DNA of 64,000 bases from Gavia stellata (taxonomy: Eukaryota; Chordata; Aves; Gaviiformes; Gaviidae). The notes beneath the pieces were generated by a model. That model did no database searches and was not told the DNA's origin. It saw nothing but the letters and a program-made list of their open reading frames with translations. Within the stretch, counting starts at the first letter, position 1. Every line of letters begins with the position of its first letter. A program made the translations under genes and the position numbers. Of the stretch, positions 10,801 to 23,200 are shown piece by piece. The stretch is taken from positions 29,637,236 through 29,701,235 of the forward strand of contig NC_082603.1 of the NCBI RefSeq assembly GCF_030936135.1, given 5' to 3'.

Positions 10801-13800
10801 ATTGTCCATCTACATATGAGAGAGGGGAGAGAAGGAAATGGGAGGAGAGAAAGGAGTCCCTCCGGAAAGAATAACATGGTTGGAAACAAAACCCTAGAGT
10901 GGAGTGAATCAGTGCTGAGGTGGCATCTTTCAAGAAACCTGGATGGCATGTCTTAGTCACAAGCTCAGGCTCATAGCAAATTGCCAGACCTTCTTCCAGG
11001 CAGGCTGGCAACAAACCCAGAGTTTTTCACCTGCGTCTGCAAAGTGGGTTATGATTAATCTGTTGAAATAATTTCAGCATATTTCATTTATTCAATATCC
11101 TGGTGTTACAGGGGACTTGGTTTCCCCTGCTTTCTGAATGTACAGCACCAGTTACTCCCCTGAAATCTAGCTCAACTCTTGGCTATTTGTAGAAAAATAA
11201 TCTGGCTGCAATACAACAGCTTGAGGTCAGACAAGATACCATCTGACCTCAAACTCCAGAAAATTATTAAGCCTACACATACCTATAATAATCAAATTAA
11301 AAATGTTTAAAAACAGCTTCGATTTCACTACTGTAGAATTCATTTTAGGTTCACAAAACGAAGGAACGAGATTGTTTCACTTTCATTTCTGCCAGTTTCT
11401 TTTGTTTCCTCCTTCTCTCAGACTAGCATTAGAAAATTCTGCATTTGAATTGCAAAAGCTCAGGGTAGCTTACTTCCAAACAGGAAAAAAAAAACCCAAA
11501 CACTTTCAAGAAGGTATTTCTACTCATTTGCCTTCCGCTCCTTCCTGTCAAGTTGTTCAACTGTATTTAACTCCTTCAAAAGCATAGATTTTGGGTCAGA
11601 CTTTGCCATAACAGGGCCTCTTCAAAGATGAAGGCCAAGTTAAACTGTGAGCTCCTGCATGCTGAGTTGCTTTTTTGCAAAGCACTTCTTTTTTAGTAAT
11701 TTCATTAGCAGCAGAACTGAATATACCTCGTTTCCTATACATTCATTTCGTGCTCCTCTGTCACACTCTCGATCACAGCCCATTGGGCAAGCGGAGGAGA
11801 CATGCTGTAGCTGAAGGAACATATGTGCTGACTGGTTCTTAGCTGCTCCCTAAGAGAAAACGTAACTTCCTCCTGCTTCCCCCTCAGCAGAGACCCCTCC
11901 TCTAATGAGGCATGATTTTTCCAGAAAACATACAGAAACTCAACGATCTTTTGACATTACTTCAAATATGTTCTAAAATTTGGTCCCAACTGGTTGAAAC
12001 GTCCAAAAGTAATGACAACAGTGCAGAAGAGCAACTAAAGGGAAAGAGAACAGTCTCATAAGTTTTGTTTCCCCAGGGAGCACTAGATTAAATATAAACA
12101 GCGAAAGTACTACAAACATAATTGTTATCACCCTGTTTCTATAAAGCACTCCCTCCTTTGAGATAGAGGGACCTGTATTTTATCTGAGACCTGCTTTTAT
12201 CTGTCCCATTATGACTGTGCCTTAAGCTCAAATCTCCCCAGCCAGCCTTCTAACAGTAAGTGGGGTGATTAACCTCATTCCCTGCCAGCTGATTACCAAT
12301 ATAGCCCAGCTGAACTTCCTTAACAAAAATAAAAGGAAATTCAGCAAGCAAAGGTTACAGCCACAGACAGGAACAAAAGGAAAGGTTGTCTTCCGTACTC
12401 TGCTCAGATTGCAGCACAGGTAATGTCTACAGACAGTCCTAATGTGCTGGGGGGGTGTCTCTTTTCTGGACTGTTTACAGCCTTAGGCCCATTTTCGTGT
12501 CTGAGAACTTCTACAAATCATTCAAGTTTCTCCCATGTTCTATGCCAATAGTTTAAAAAAGTTATCACACATTTATATTTGTTTTATGATGAACTAGACA
12601 TAACTTAGTACAAATTTATGTTTTTCCAAACTACTGAAAACTCAAACTCTCAGAGATTACTGACCACTAAAGTGCCTCAGGCTCCATCAGCAATAAACCC
12701 AGGGGTATTCTTAGTAACAAACATAAGTGCTATACAGTGTTTCAGATCTTCCTGTTTCTACAGGCTATAGAATTTAGGCTAGTAAGTATAATACTACCAA
12801 AATCTATCTGGAAGGAAGCCAGCGCAGTGTGCAAAAAATTTAACACACAAACAGGGATGCAACAAAACCAGCACTCTGGGCTTAGTGAAGATACGTAACT
12901 CAGTAGGAAGCTCTGATGTTGTATTTACAACACGAAGGACTGAAAATTTCTACAGAGTGATGATTAGATAAACAAGTGTGTGTGTGTATATATAGCTGTA
13001 ACAGGGTTATATCTGAATTATGAAAGTACTGCTGAGTAAATGAAGTAACAGGAAAGGCTTTGCTTGATACAAAACTTGGTAACATATGTACATGCAAATA
13101 TCTTACAATTAAATTCTTAAATGAGCAGAATATGCTGTATAGGAAATCTGTACAAGATGTGCTTCTTGTAGGTTATTTTCTCTTCGCATTGACACCCTCT
13201 GTCTTTTCTACAACACGGTATGACTCACCGAGAAGGTAAGAGAGAGGCATGTCACCAAATGCCAAGAACTACCACTTTCTGAACCTACTACTGCTGACGA
13301 CTCCCATTCCGAACTCAGGGAAGCCATCCTCTCAGTCACACCAGCTGTGTAACTAAGTTACAATTACTTCCCTTACCTCTGTGTTTCATATGAAGATTCC
13401 TAATGCTTTAGTACATTTTGATTCTGATCCTGGGTTTTATTGCAATAGTCCTTTAAAGATTTCACAATCAACTTAAGCAAGCACTGAAGCCAGAAGAGGG
13501 GTACCACCTGCCTCAAATGTCCCTGTGTGCTGCAAGATACATGCTGTAACCAGATCAGGAAACTGATCCAAGGTAGCTCTAACTTTAAAAACAAACACAA
13601 CATTTGTACCATTACAGGAGAGGAGCCTCGAAAAAACAGTGCAGCACTGCATAGGTTTAAAGCCTTTCAGATGCTAAACTAACTTCCAGAGGCCTGAACT
13701 GATCATGAAACTGGCTTAAATGGCAGCTATGCATCTAAACTCAATTTATGCATCTTATTCTTAAACCTCCATTCACACTTGGCACTTATGCTAAATAAAA

Positions 13801-16355
13801 ATACAGCAGTACATATTTGTGGCATAGAAGTTTATCTGAATCTTGTATTTAAGCAATAGTGATCCCTTCACCTGAACTCTAATCCTTGAGGAAGGGACAG
13901 CCTTTGAACTACTTCACACCAGTCGCAAACTAGTTCACAAACTACAGCTAAAGCAAATTGATCTTCTACTAGTATCCTTACGTCTGCTTTACCACGATCC
14001 AGCACTTTCACTACTGAAAGAAATATGCTGAAAACCACTAGTTTAGAAAAGTTGTCAAGAATGCATCCATATAGTTGGCACATAGACTGAGTTACAGCAG
14101 TTTGTAATGCAAAACCTATTCCAGACTCCCAAGTCAAGCTTTGCTGACACCAAAAACTAAAATATGAAAGTTACTTCTTGCTGGAAATATTGTTTCATAC
14201 ATCAACAGAAATAAAAAATAAAATCTAAGAAATCAGATAAAGTGGTTTTTTCCAAAGATTTGCTGAAACATCAAAACCAAAATTATGAACCAAGGATACA
14301 GTATGAGCACATATACATGTATGCATGCATCTCTGATAAAAAAAAAGGTAAAAATGAGATTCATATGCATTGTTACTAAATATAAGTAATAAGTCTTTAG
14401 TACTTCTAAGTTAAAAGAGTTTCTGATCTATCATTTATGTACAATTAAGCAATTTATCAAACTATATAATATAGTCTTAATATGCGAAAAGCATCAGAAA
14501 TGTTGACTTCGCCTGGATTGCTTCCATTCTGCAAATTAATCCACTAAGCAAATTCCAGGATCCTTCTTTCTATCAGTTCTCAGTAGAAGTATTACATTAC
14601 TTCATTAAGATAGGGACAAAAATAAAGTTCATTTAGTAGAAAGACTTTGTAAAATTTCAAAAGCAAGCGTTACAATTAGAAAACAGGATATACTCTCAGC
14701 TGGGCAAAATTTTGAACTGCCTTATGGTATCGGTGTGAATACACAACCCAAAACCATTACTCTGACAAGCAGATCCACAAGACATTTAAGAGGAGCTCCT
14801 CAGGTATATCTTGCTTTCAATAGGACACAGGGAAACACTGCTCCCCTTTCTCCTTCTCCCTGTAGTAGCAATTCCCTTCAGAGGAAGAACCAGCTAAATG
14901 CCCCATACCATGCAGGTGTCCCGTAGCACCTGGCAGTTTCCCTTCCTCTGCTAGCTGAGGTATGAGAGAAATGTCCCACCTGCCTTCTGTGCAAGAACAC
15001 AACACAGAAGGAACTTTCTGATCCCTCCGTATGCGTCTTCTGGGAACATATCCCAACACATATGTTCTGGGAAATGGTAATTTCATCCCAAAACTGATTT
15101 TATGAAGGTATTTTCACTAAAGTTAAGTAGAAGAGTGATTTTAAAAGCTCACTGCAAAACTGATGTTTGTAAAGGAGACCTCTCACTCCTAATAAAGCAT
15201 CTTCTGCCAGATGATGTAATTAAGTTGTACTTCCATGGCTGGTTTACTTTTCTTGTCACAGAAATAATTGTGTCGCAACTATCTGGGGTCAGACTATCCA
15301 AAAAGCACCTACTGAAACTGGGAGGACAAGTCAAACAAAACCAGAAACAACGCGTATCCTCTATCTTCAAGCAAATGCAATGACTCCTCAATCCAGGGCA
15401 CAGGGCTCAGGAAGCCAAGTGACGTGGAAGTGGCGTGACTATAAAAAAATTATTAGATCCTTACTTCAATACAACTATGTTTTTATCATACTAATCCCTA
15501 CCTTAGCCTAAACCTGATTATACTGTTTCTCTGCATGTTAGGAGCTCGTCCTCCTTTGATATACCCAGAAACAACCTTAAAAGCAAGAAGGCCTCAGGTA
15601 ATATGACACATTCAGCCAACTGGCAAATTGCAACATATTGCAAAAGCAGGAAAGTCATTCAGCTGTATTTGTATACAAGATAAGCCAACAAAAGAGCACA
15701 AACACATAGGCGAATGGATGCCTGTGTGTCATTTCAGGCACATTTCACCCACAGAAAGGAGAACCTCTCGCTTTGGCAAGAAACGGCGGAGGGGGACACA
15801 GTTTGTGAGGGTGGCCCAGGACAGAGCGGCATTTCCCCGCGCAGCCTCACCAACTGCAACGGTCTCTCCCCCCCGATATTTAATTCCATAGGGCGTGAGA
15901 ACAACAAGCTGCATGCACCCAGCTCCAGCCTGGCAGACCCTGGCGGGCGCGCTGCCGGGCACTGCCCTCAGGACGGCCGCCCGCCTGGATGCGGCCGTGG
16001 GGCCGGCCCAGGTTCCCCACTGACCTTGCCCCCCCCCCCCGCCCATCCCGGGCTATGACCGGCGCCCCCGGCCGGGTGTGCGGGGCACCCCCGGTGCCGC
16101 CAGCCGCCCGGGCGCGGGTTCGGGAGGCCGCGATGGGCCGTCGAGGTGGGGCGCAGGCAGGCGGGCCGGGGCAGGGCGGAGCTGGGGCGCCGCGGGCTGA
16201 GGCGGGGGGCGCCGGCGCGGACAGCCCCCCCCCCCCGAGCTCGCCTCCCCCCGCCCCGCATAAGGGGAGAGAGCAGAGCGCGCCCAGCCACCCCCACCCC
16301 TCGGGGGAGGCCCACGACGCTGGGCGGTGCCCCCCCGGCCCCTGGAGCCCGGTAC
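7831..16355 (-). other. TUT4: TUT4 intron 1
   Basis: About 8.5 kb between the inferred non-coding exon 1 and the first coding exon. Mostly AT-rich, with a slightly more GC-rich patch near 9400-10100 and a pyrimidine-rich patch near 9860-9960. Short simple repeats occur at 9750 (CA), 9090 (CT) and 12975 (GT/AT). I found no exon, RNA gene or recognisable transposon. Both edges depend on splice choices: 7831 or 7799 at one end, 16355 at the other. Confidence 0.6.
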
Positions 16356-16470
16356 CTGGCTGCGGCGCTAGGGGTGCCGGGGCTGCCCCCCCGCCATGCC
16401 CGGCTCCAGCTGCTGGAGGCCCCGACGCCAGCGGCTCAGTCCGGCCCGGCCGCCATGTCAGCCGCGCCGC
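16356..16470 (-). other. TUT4: Probable TUT4 non-coding exon 1
   Basis: Inference. On the minus strand a good donor, GCCAG|gtaccg, lies at 16356/16355 inside the CpG island. About 95-105 bases upstream of it is a YY1-type GACATGGCGGC in the sense orientation that usually sits just downstream of a start site. This would give a short 5' UTR exon of about 100-115 nt spliced to the coding exon near 7.8 kb. Another donor near 15850 (TTG|gtgagg) could be used instead. Confidence 0.4.
16449..16459 (-). promoter_or_regulatory. YY1-like site
   Basis: The minus strand reads GACATGGCGGC, one mismatch from the AANATGGCGGC consensus and in the same orientation as TUT4. Sites of this kind commonly sit within the first tens of bases of CpG-promoter transcripts, so it marks a likely start region. 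Confidence 0.5.
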
Positions 16471-16485
16471 GCGATGCATTGTGGG
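16469..16485. promoter_or_regulatory. Possible ZNF143/THAP11-like site
   Basis: The plus strand cgcgatgcattgtgggg resembles the SBS-type half site CGCAGTGCATTCTGGGA at most positions. It lies just upstream (in TUT4 sense) of the YY1-like site. Motif resemblance by eye only. Confidence 0.3.
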
Positions 16486-16573
16486 GCGAGGGCGGGAGGG
16501 AGAGCCTCGAGGGCGGGCGGCGCTGCCGGGCGGGCGCGGGGCGGCGGCCGGACGGCTATGCCGGGCCCGCCTT

Positions 16574-16598
16574 GGCCCGGCCCGGCCCGGCCCGGCCC
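16574..16598. repeat. (GGCCC)n pentamer run
   Basis: Five near-perfect GGCCC units in the CpG island, upstream of the inferred TUT4 start. It is typical GC-island slippage and self-complementary enough to fold. Confidence 0.85.
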
Positions 16599-16750
16599 TT
16601 CCCTGCCGGGATCGGCCCCGGCCGCCGGGGAGCTCCCCCTCGGCCTCAGGTCTCCCCCTCCAGTGGCAGGGTGGCGCCCCTCTTCCCATCTCCCCCGGCG
16701 TTCAGGGCCTCCCTCCCCCAGGGATGTGGGAATAAGCAGCTCCCTTTTTT

Positions 16751-19700
16751 CCTTAATTCCCCCCACAGCCACCCCATTTCTTCCTGTTTTTTCCCCATTT
16801 TTTCATCCCAGGCCTTTCCCCACGCACGCTAGGCCCGAGGCCCTATAGAGCAGCGTTAGGGCCTGCCTGGAGGGTCTGCCCCACGTCGCAGCTTGGGCCT
16901 TGTTCCCCCTTTCCTCAGGGCTTTCCCGCCCGCCTCCCCGCTTCTGACGCCGGCGTTCGGTGAAGGGCGGGTGTGCTCCACACAAAGCAGCCTGCCATAA
17001 ACGGGGACGCTGGGGGGAAACTGCTCCTGGCGCCCTGACCTGGGCTATGAAGCTGGCCCCGGCTGCAGCTAGCGACAGCATCTTGGCCAGTGTGTCTGCT
17101 GGCAGTTTCGCAGGTCTCAGGGGAGAAGAGCCGGCCTGCCTGGCTCTTGGCAGTGCTGGAGGATGACCTAAAGAAATTGGCAAGTGCTTGTGTAAGGCAA
17201 ATCTCTCGGTGATCCAGTACAGTACTTCTCCTCCTTGGCAGTGAAATGTCATGTTGTTGGCACTTCCTAGCCCAGGCTAAGGTGGCCTTTCCAGAAAAAC
17301 AAGGCGCATAAAAGATTAATGTTGAACTGTTCGAGGGGTTCAAAGGAAAGTATTAATGTGAATAGTAGTGCTGAAAGCACTACCTCAGAGAGTCTACGTA
17401 GGTAAACAAAATCTGTAATACTGAATTCTATAAATACTGGCAAGAAGTACCTTTGAATGTATTGTGAAGTCAGTGCAATCCTTACAGCTACTCTGCTTTT
17501 TTGTGGTTCCCTTGAAGTTCACGTTTTACGAAATGAGGATTGGATAGTTCAGGGTATTGCTAATGGGACGAAGCACAGAGCTTTCACCTTCAGGAACATG
17601 GGCCGATCCTGTCCAGGTCAGCAGTGGCAGAAATGGCAGTGCTGCAATGCTGTTTGGGGGACAGCTGAGGTTAGCTGGGTAGTGGTTTCAGTCCAGTCCG
17701 GTTTGACAACAATTTTTATTAGGTTTAGTAGGCCACAGAGTAAATTGCAAAAGTAACTAAATTATACTTGCTACTGAATACAGTCCTAGACCAACATTTA
17801 GACATGCTAGCAAGCAAACAAACACCAGTTTGCAAAAGTGACTGGCGTTTTTCCTGCAAGCTTGAATTTATTATATGTCAGATTCTTTCAACAATTTAGT
17901 TCAAATAGTTGGATAGATTTTAATATAAAATGTTAGTGCACTTTGGCTCTGAAAACTTGAACTATTATAAAGCCAACAGTCTTTGACATAGTCTCTCTCT
18001 CTCTGTGTATTCAGGAACAATTCTTCCTTCTTTGCTGATGTTAAAGAATGTTTTATTGCAGGGATCAATATAGAAACATGGCAGTAAAAGAGGAAGATGA
18101 ATTCTACTGCCAATTGGTGATTGTTTAAAGAATTCCCAATTCAGTGCCAGTGATCAAAAACTTCCAGATTCTGGGCTTAGTTTGTAGAAAATATAATTCT
18201 GAAAGCCACTAAATTTTACCTAGAAATCAGAGACAATAATCATAAAGCTGTAGGAAGTAGATTTTTAAAAGTCCCTTTCCAGAGCAAAACCTTGTGTCAT
18301 GTTGCAGTGATGCTTCGTTTTTCAGTCCCATACCAAAACTACTATATAATTTTGCCTAAAAAATGTAGACATGTATGGTAGATTTATTTTTAATTTTCTG
18401 GCCAAAAAATGCTTATATTAAATAATTTTCATTGTTGGAATTATTTTTAAAATTATTTTTAGGATTTACTAGGTTTTAAAAATTTATTTAAATGTATATA
18501 CTATACTAAAGCCCTATTTTCTGTCTCCAGCTGTGTCTGAAGAATCTCTAAAGCTTCTTAGATAATTTATTTATAAAATGAGGAAATCATACTTGACTGT
18601 CATCTAAAGGAAAGGTTCTTGGTCAATACTACAGCCAGGAAAGTATACAGAAAGATCAGAAAGATAGCACTTACCTGTGAAGATGAGAACTTCAGATTCT
18701 TAGCACAGTGTATCTTCCCCATAGACAGCATGGTAGAAGATTTTCCATCTATATATTTTTGTAGCATATTGCATTATTTCTTGATGCTGGATGTCTGCTT
18801 AAGCTGAAATACATAAAACCATGAAAAATCTGAAATGTTTAAAAACTATAATTAAATTTTTCAACTAGTTATACATGGCTTCATCACTTACAGTAATGCC
18901 ACTTATTGAATTACCTAACCAAATTTAATCAAGATGTCAAAGATCTACCAAAACTCAATTTAAAAAAAAAAATCACCAAGTGAGATTACAAAATTTAACT
19001 TGTTCTTCAAAAGATAGATTTTCAATATGCCTTGGATGTGCTGCTTGATTGTTTTCTGTAAATCACTACATTTAGCTTTTCTTTGCCAAGAATTATCAGA
19101 ATCATAGGCATGGAGGACCAGTGTCTCCATCCAAGAAGAAATCAATGACCATCAAATGCTTTCTATTGGTGTTACTTTATATATAAAAACCCTTTTCTTC
19201 CAGCAGGCATAGTAGCGAATTGTACAAATGGCTATTTTTTCTTGCAGACAACCCAAGAATGGCATCAGTGCACTGAAGCAGTGGTTTGGCTCTGTATATC
19301 TGAAAGCTTTGGTACCAAATTCAGTTCCTGATGCTTAATGCCTCTTTCTTGCTTAAAAACCCTTTGGTAGTATGTTTCTCACAGATCACACTGTCAAGAC
19401 CAGTGGTCTGGCCACTCCTCATCAACCAGATGCATGCAGAGAATTTCCTGAAGGCCTGGTAATGGCGCTCTGTTTCACGTAACACTATGCATGATATGTT
19501 TGTAGTTCTGTTTTTACTGACTGTATGCTGTGACTATTGTTCAGAGCACTCGCATCAGTAACCACTAGCAACCAAGCCACTGGTATCCTTTGAGATTACA
19601 CTGTAGTTACTAGATACTATAGTCAGTATACTAAAAAAAGGCACTTGCAAATCCATCAAAAATCACAATAACTCTATGCCTTATTTTCCTAGGACATAGT

Positions 19701-20013
19701 TAAAGCAGATCTCTAAATCTGACCAGTGTCCCAAAGACACAAATGGTATTACTATTCTTGAGCCAAGTAGCACTTTCATTTGTCTTGTACCCATAAATGG
19801 CCTTACTTCATAGACCACTACCACCATGAAACACTCAATTTTAGAGTATTTGAATCCTCCATAAATACATCTTCCTTTGGTCTGGTATGGACACAGCTTC
19901 TACTAACCCTTCGCAGAAGCCAGACTGTTGCAAAAGCTCCGTTTGCAGCAGTCCTTTCTTTGCGGCAGCGCTTTCCCATCGTGGCAAGTGTCTCTGCAGC
20001 ACGGCCGTGCAGC
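16751..20013. other. Intergenic region between TUT4 and GPX7
   Basis: GC content falls away after about 17.2 kb, and the rest is AT-rich. A short CT run lies at about 17994-18006. No CR1, RNA gene or exon is recognised. The last 150 bases before the GPX7 start are moderately GC-rich but not a clear CpG island, so the GPX7 promoter is not obvious. Confidence 0.6.
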
Positions 20014-20220
20014 ATGCTAGATCCTGAGGGCAGTGTGGAGCACAAGCCTTCCTCTTCCTTCCCCAAAGTTTTCCTCATCCCTCTAGCCATGCTCCTTGCA
20101 ATTGCAGCACTCCTGCTCTTAGCATTTTCCGCTACGCAGCAGAAAGAGCCTGATTTTTACACTTTCAAAGTTGTAAACATCAGGGGCAAACTAGTCTCTC
20201 TGGAGAAATACAGGGGCTCG
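20014..20220 (+). CDS. GPX7: GPX7 exon 1 (signal anchor or signal peptide and start of peroxidase fold)
   Basis: The exon codes for residues 1-69 and ends TCG|gtaagt in phase 0. After a short polar N terminus comes a hydrophobic run (about residues 19-40), then QQKEPDFYTFKVVNIRG and KLVSLEKYRGS, the conserved opening strand region of GPX7. GPX7 is an ER-lumen thiol peroxidase that passes oxidising equivalents from H2O2 to protein disulfide isomerases. The ATG at 20014 is the first ATG in a frame that stays open upstream to at least 19780. A second in-frame ATG at 20089 (Met26) also has a purine at -3. It would give a 185-residue product starting MLLAIAALLLLAFSA, much closer to the 187-residue human protein. 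The long form resembles the signal-anchored layout of GPX8, but the core motifs and the neighbouring gene identify GPX7. Which start is used is unresolved. Confidence 0.9.
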
Positions 20221-23200
20221 GTAAGTCTGCACGGAGATGGGCAGCTCTCGTCCTGACTCACTAACCAGCCGGTCTTTGCACGTCTGCAAAAACCAAGTGG
20301 GGGTGGAGAGGTTGTACATTAACTTGGTGCACGCATGCAGATAGATTTGGGTTTACGACTCTTCTTTAACTGATCTGGAGTGTTGCCTGCATGCTGCCTT
20401 TGATACTGCTCGATAGGTCTTTGCAGGCTTTAAATAAAACGTTTGCAGTCTAACCTCCGTGTGTGTCCACGTCTTTTCCTTGTGCAGGCTGCTGCCTGTA
20501 GACGTGGCAGGCAGGGAATGCCTGTCTGCCTGCCGTTCATTCAGCAGGATGAATTGCACTGGGTTGTGGCTGTTAAATTTGAAGCTCGGAGGTCGTACCT
20601 TTGTATAACTTACTTTTGGAGCTTATTTCTGCCTTTTAACTGCATGACTGTTAGTTAATTGTTTTCGCCTAAATCCCATTCCTTTTTAATGTTCTGCATT
20701 AAAAAAAAAAGATGGGATTTAATTGGTAGCTAATGGAGTTAACAGATTTCACCATAATTAGTAAAAAAGTGAGAGACATGATAAAGTAATTAATTATCAG
20801 TGTATAGTGAAATTGTAGCACCATCATGCTATTCCCCTTGTCACTTTTTCATGTTACAGAGCAGTATGAAGAAGGGCATGTAGACACACATACTCTTATG
20901 ATGTCTTTTAAATTTTATTTACATACTACATTAAGGAGTTCTAGGCTGAGCTTTCCTTCCCATTTTAAGAACAGTTTCCTTGAATGTAACCTGATTTTAT
21001 TTTTTTTTTGGTGGTTTGACCATCTAGGAAAGACGGTCAGTACCTATGGAAGAGTGAAAAGGGAACTTAACACACAGGGGGCATAATACTATAAGCTCTT
21101 ACAGCCACATTCAGAGATTACAGAAGTTAAAATCAACACAAAGCCCACAACTGCCAGCCTTAGTGCACAAGTAACACATCTTCTGTGATACAGCCAGGCG
21201 ATCCAAGAGCTTAGCTGCTGCCCAAAAAGGCAGGCACCACTTCTCACTTTCACCCTTGTTCTCCAGCTTTGTGTTTCCACCTTCCTTTTCCCTCTCCTCG
21301 GGTACTTCACTGAGGTGTCTGAGCTCACTAGTCCACAGCAGCAGGTCACTAAAACATTGGCAGGAAGGCAGAGAAGGGATATGGGAGGAGATGTACATTT
21401 TCCTGAGCTCAGCAGAAAGGGATACGGGTGGAATTGTACCAAATGAGAGGTCTGAATCTTACCTGGTCAAAGTCCTCCTCCCCCTCCGTTCACAATTCAG
21501 ATAGAGCAGAACTGGTCCAATGCACACTCAAATATCTATATTGGAAAAACCATGAAACCTATTAAGCAATATTTGCTTTTTTTAAGGAGTTCCTTCCAAA
21601 GGCTCTGTCAATAAATCCTGTTACTGGGGCATGTTTTGTCTGCAGGTCATCTGCAAATCTGTCTGAATAAGCAAATACCACTTATAGCTTCTACCTCAGG
21701 GCCAAAATCCACATGGAATGGAGTAAAGGAGGATCTTGGAGGAATTCCTTACAGCCACCCTGCAGAGAGCTGAGGGTGTTAGTCCCCTCCGGAACAAGCT
21801 GCAGAGGCTGCCCCGGTATCTCATGACCATGCCAGGTTAGGGGTGTGTGTCTGTATCGCCAGTGGTGCTATGATACCAGGCCATCCTCGGGGCGTGACTG
21901 GTTTCATAAGGGAGAGCTCTAGAGCCATCAGTGAATGGTATTCCTTGATCTCTGCTAGGCCATTTAGAATAGTTTATTCCAAAAAAGTGATGATGAGCTT
22001 CTCTATGGAACAAAAAGATTTGCTTTCAGAGAGCCTATTCATGTTCAGGCTAGCTGCTATCTGAGAATGCATGTGCACAATTTTAAAGAAAATTACAGCA
22101 ATAAAACACATCCCGTTCTGTCATTATGTTGTCAGAGCTCAGTATCAAGGTAGACAAAGATTAATTAAAACTCCCTTTTATTTCTTAAAATAAACATACT
22201 TAAATCTGCAGTTAGATAAGTAACGTTAAGATGCAGGTTTATCGTGATGTTTTAAAGCTATTAAAAGAAAGCAAATAATATGTAAGTACTACAAATGTGC
22301 TGCTGATGTTTTAAAGAAAATGAGTCACTAGTTAGCCCCTGGAACTTTAGTCTGCTAATTGCTAAACCTGCTTTTAACAGCCTTAAGCTTTCTGGCAGAT
22401 GTAGAGAAAACATTTTCTTCAATTCAGTCACTCAACTAATTTAGTTAAATAACTACTTAATTTGTAGTCAAGAAACTAACTGGGAATTGAAAAAACCCAA
22501 AAGCTCCCAGAGTATAAAAAAAATAGTCTGCTAATTCTAAAAACACAAGAGCCATGCTAAGTAGAAACAATCAGTGCAATTCATGACTTGCAGAATCTTT
22601 CTTCAATAACTATTACTAATATAAATTATTGTGTACTCAGATTATTGAGATAATTTTTCTTAGTAAGAAAAAAGTAAGACTGATTGATACTATTTCATTT
22701 TCCATTCAAGTGCATCTTGATACAAATCATGAGTACCCTTCCTCATATAGTAAATAAGAAACATACTAACAATTCTGAAATAACAAAAATGAAAAAAATT
22801 AAGGAACAGATTTTTTTTTCTGAAATAAGTGTGCACAGACATAACCTATCCTCCACTTTAATAAAAGTATCAAAAAATGTGAGGGAGTACTCTTTTTATG
22901 AGGACATAAGGCATTATATTGCCAGAATGCTAAAAATTTGGCATACATACTACAAAATCAGGTGTGATATTACATCTGCCTGAAAGCAGAGAAAGGGAGG
23001 ACTATAACGACTGAAAAAAAGAGTACCAGAAGGGAAATAGATCAAAAAGCTGTCTGGTTTACTGTGTTGCACAAGGCCATCCTCATATGCTTTTTCCAGG
23101 CTACCATACTGATGTTGACCCATCTACATGAAAAATGAAGGGCAGTGATGTGTGGCTGGAAAACAATCAACAGGATCCAAATAAGATTAGTTTTATATGT

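Larger units (their letters stand above)
15780..16750. promoter_or_regulatory. TUT4: CpG island, TUT4 promoter
   Basis: Abrupt shift from AT-rich DNA to G+C-rich, CpG-dense sequence with long C and G runs. It is placed where the 5' end of the minus-strand TUT4 must lie. No TATA box is seen, and a broad CpG promoter is expected for a housekeeping RNA enzyme. All long open frames here, on both strands, are Pro/Ala/Gly/Arg-rich products of base composition. A divergent plus-strand transcript is possible but cannot be seen from sequence. Confidence 0.85.

Noticed and set aside
15714-17343. Overlapping long open frames on both strands in the CpG island
   Set aside because: Pro/Ala/Gly/Arg-rich on all frames, explained by GC-rich composition with few stops; no family resemblance and they overlap the TUT4 promoter.
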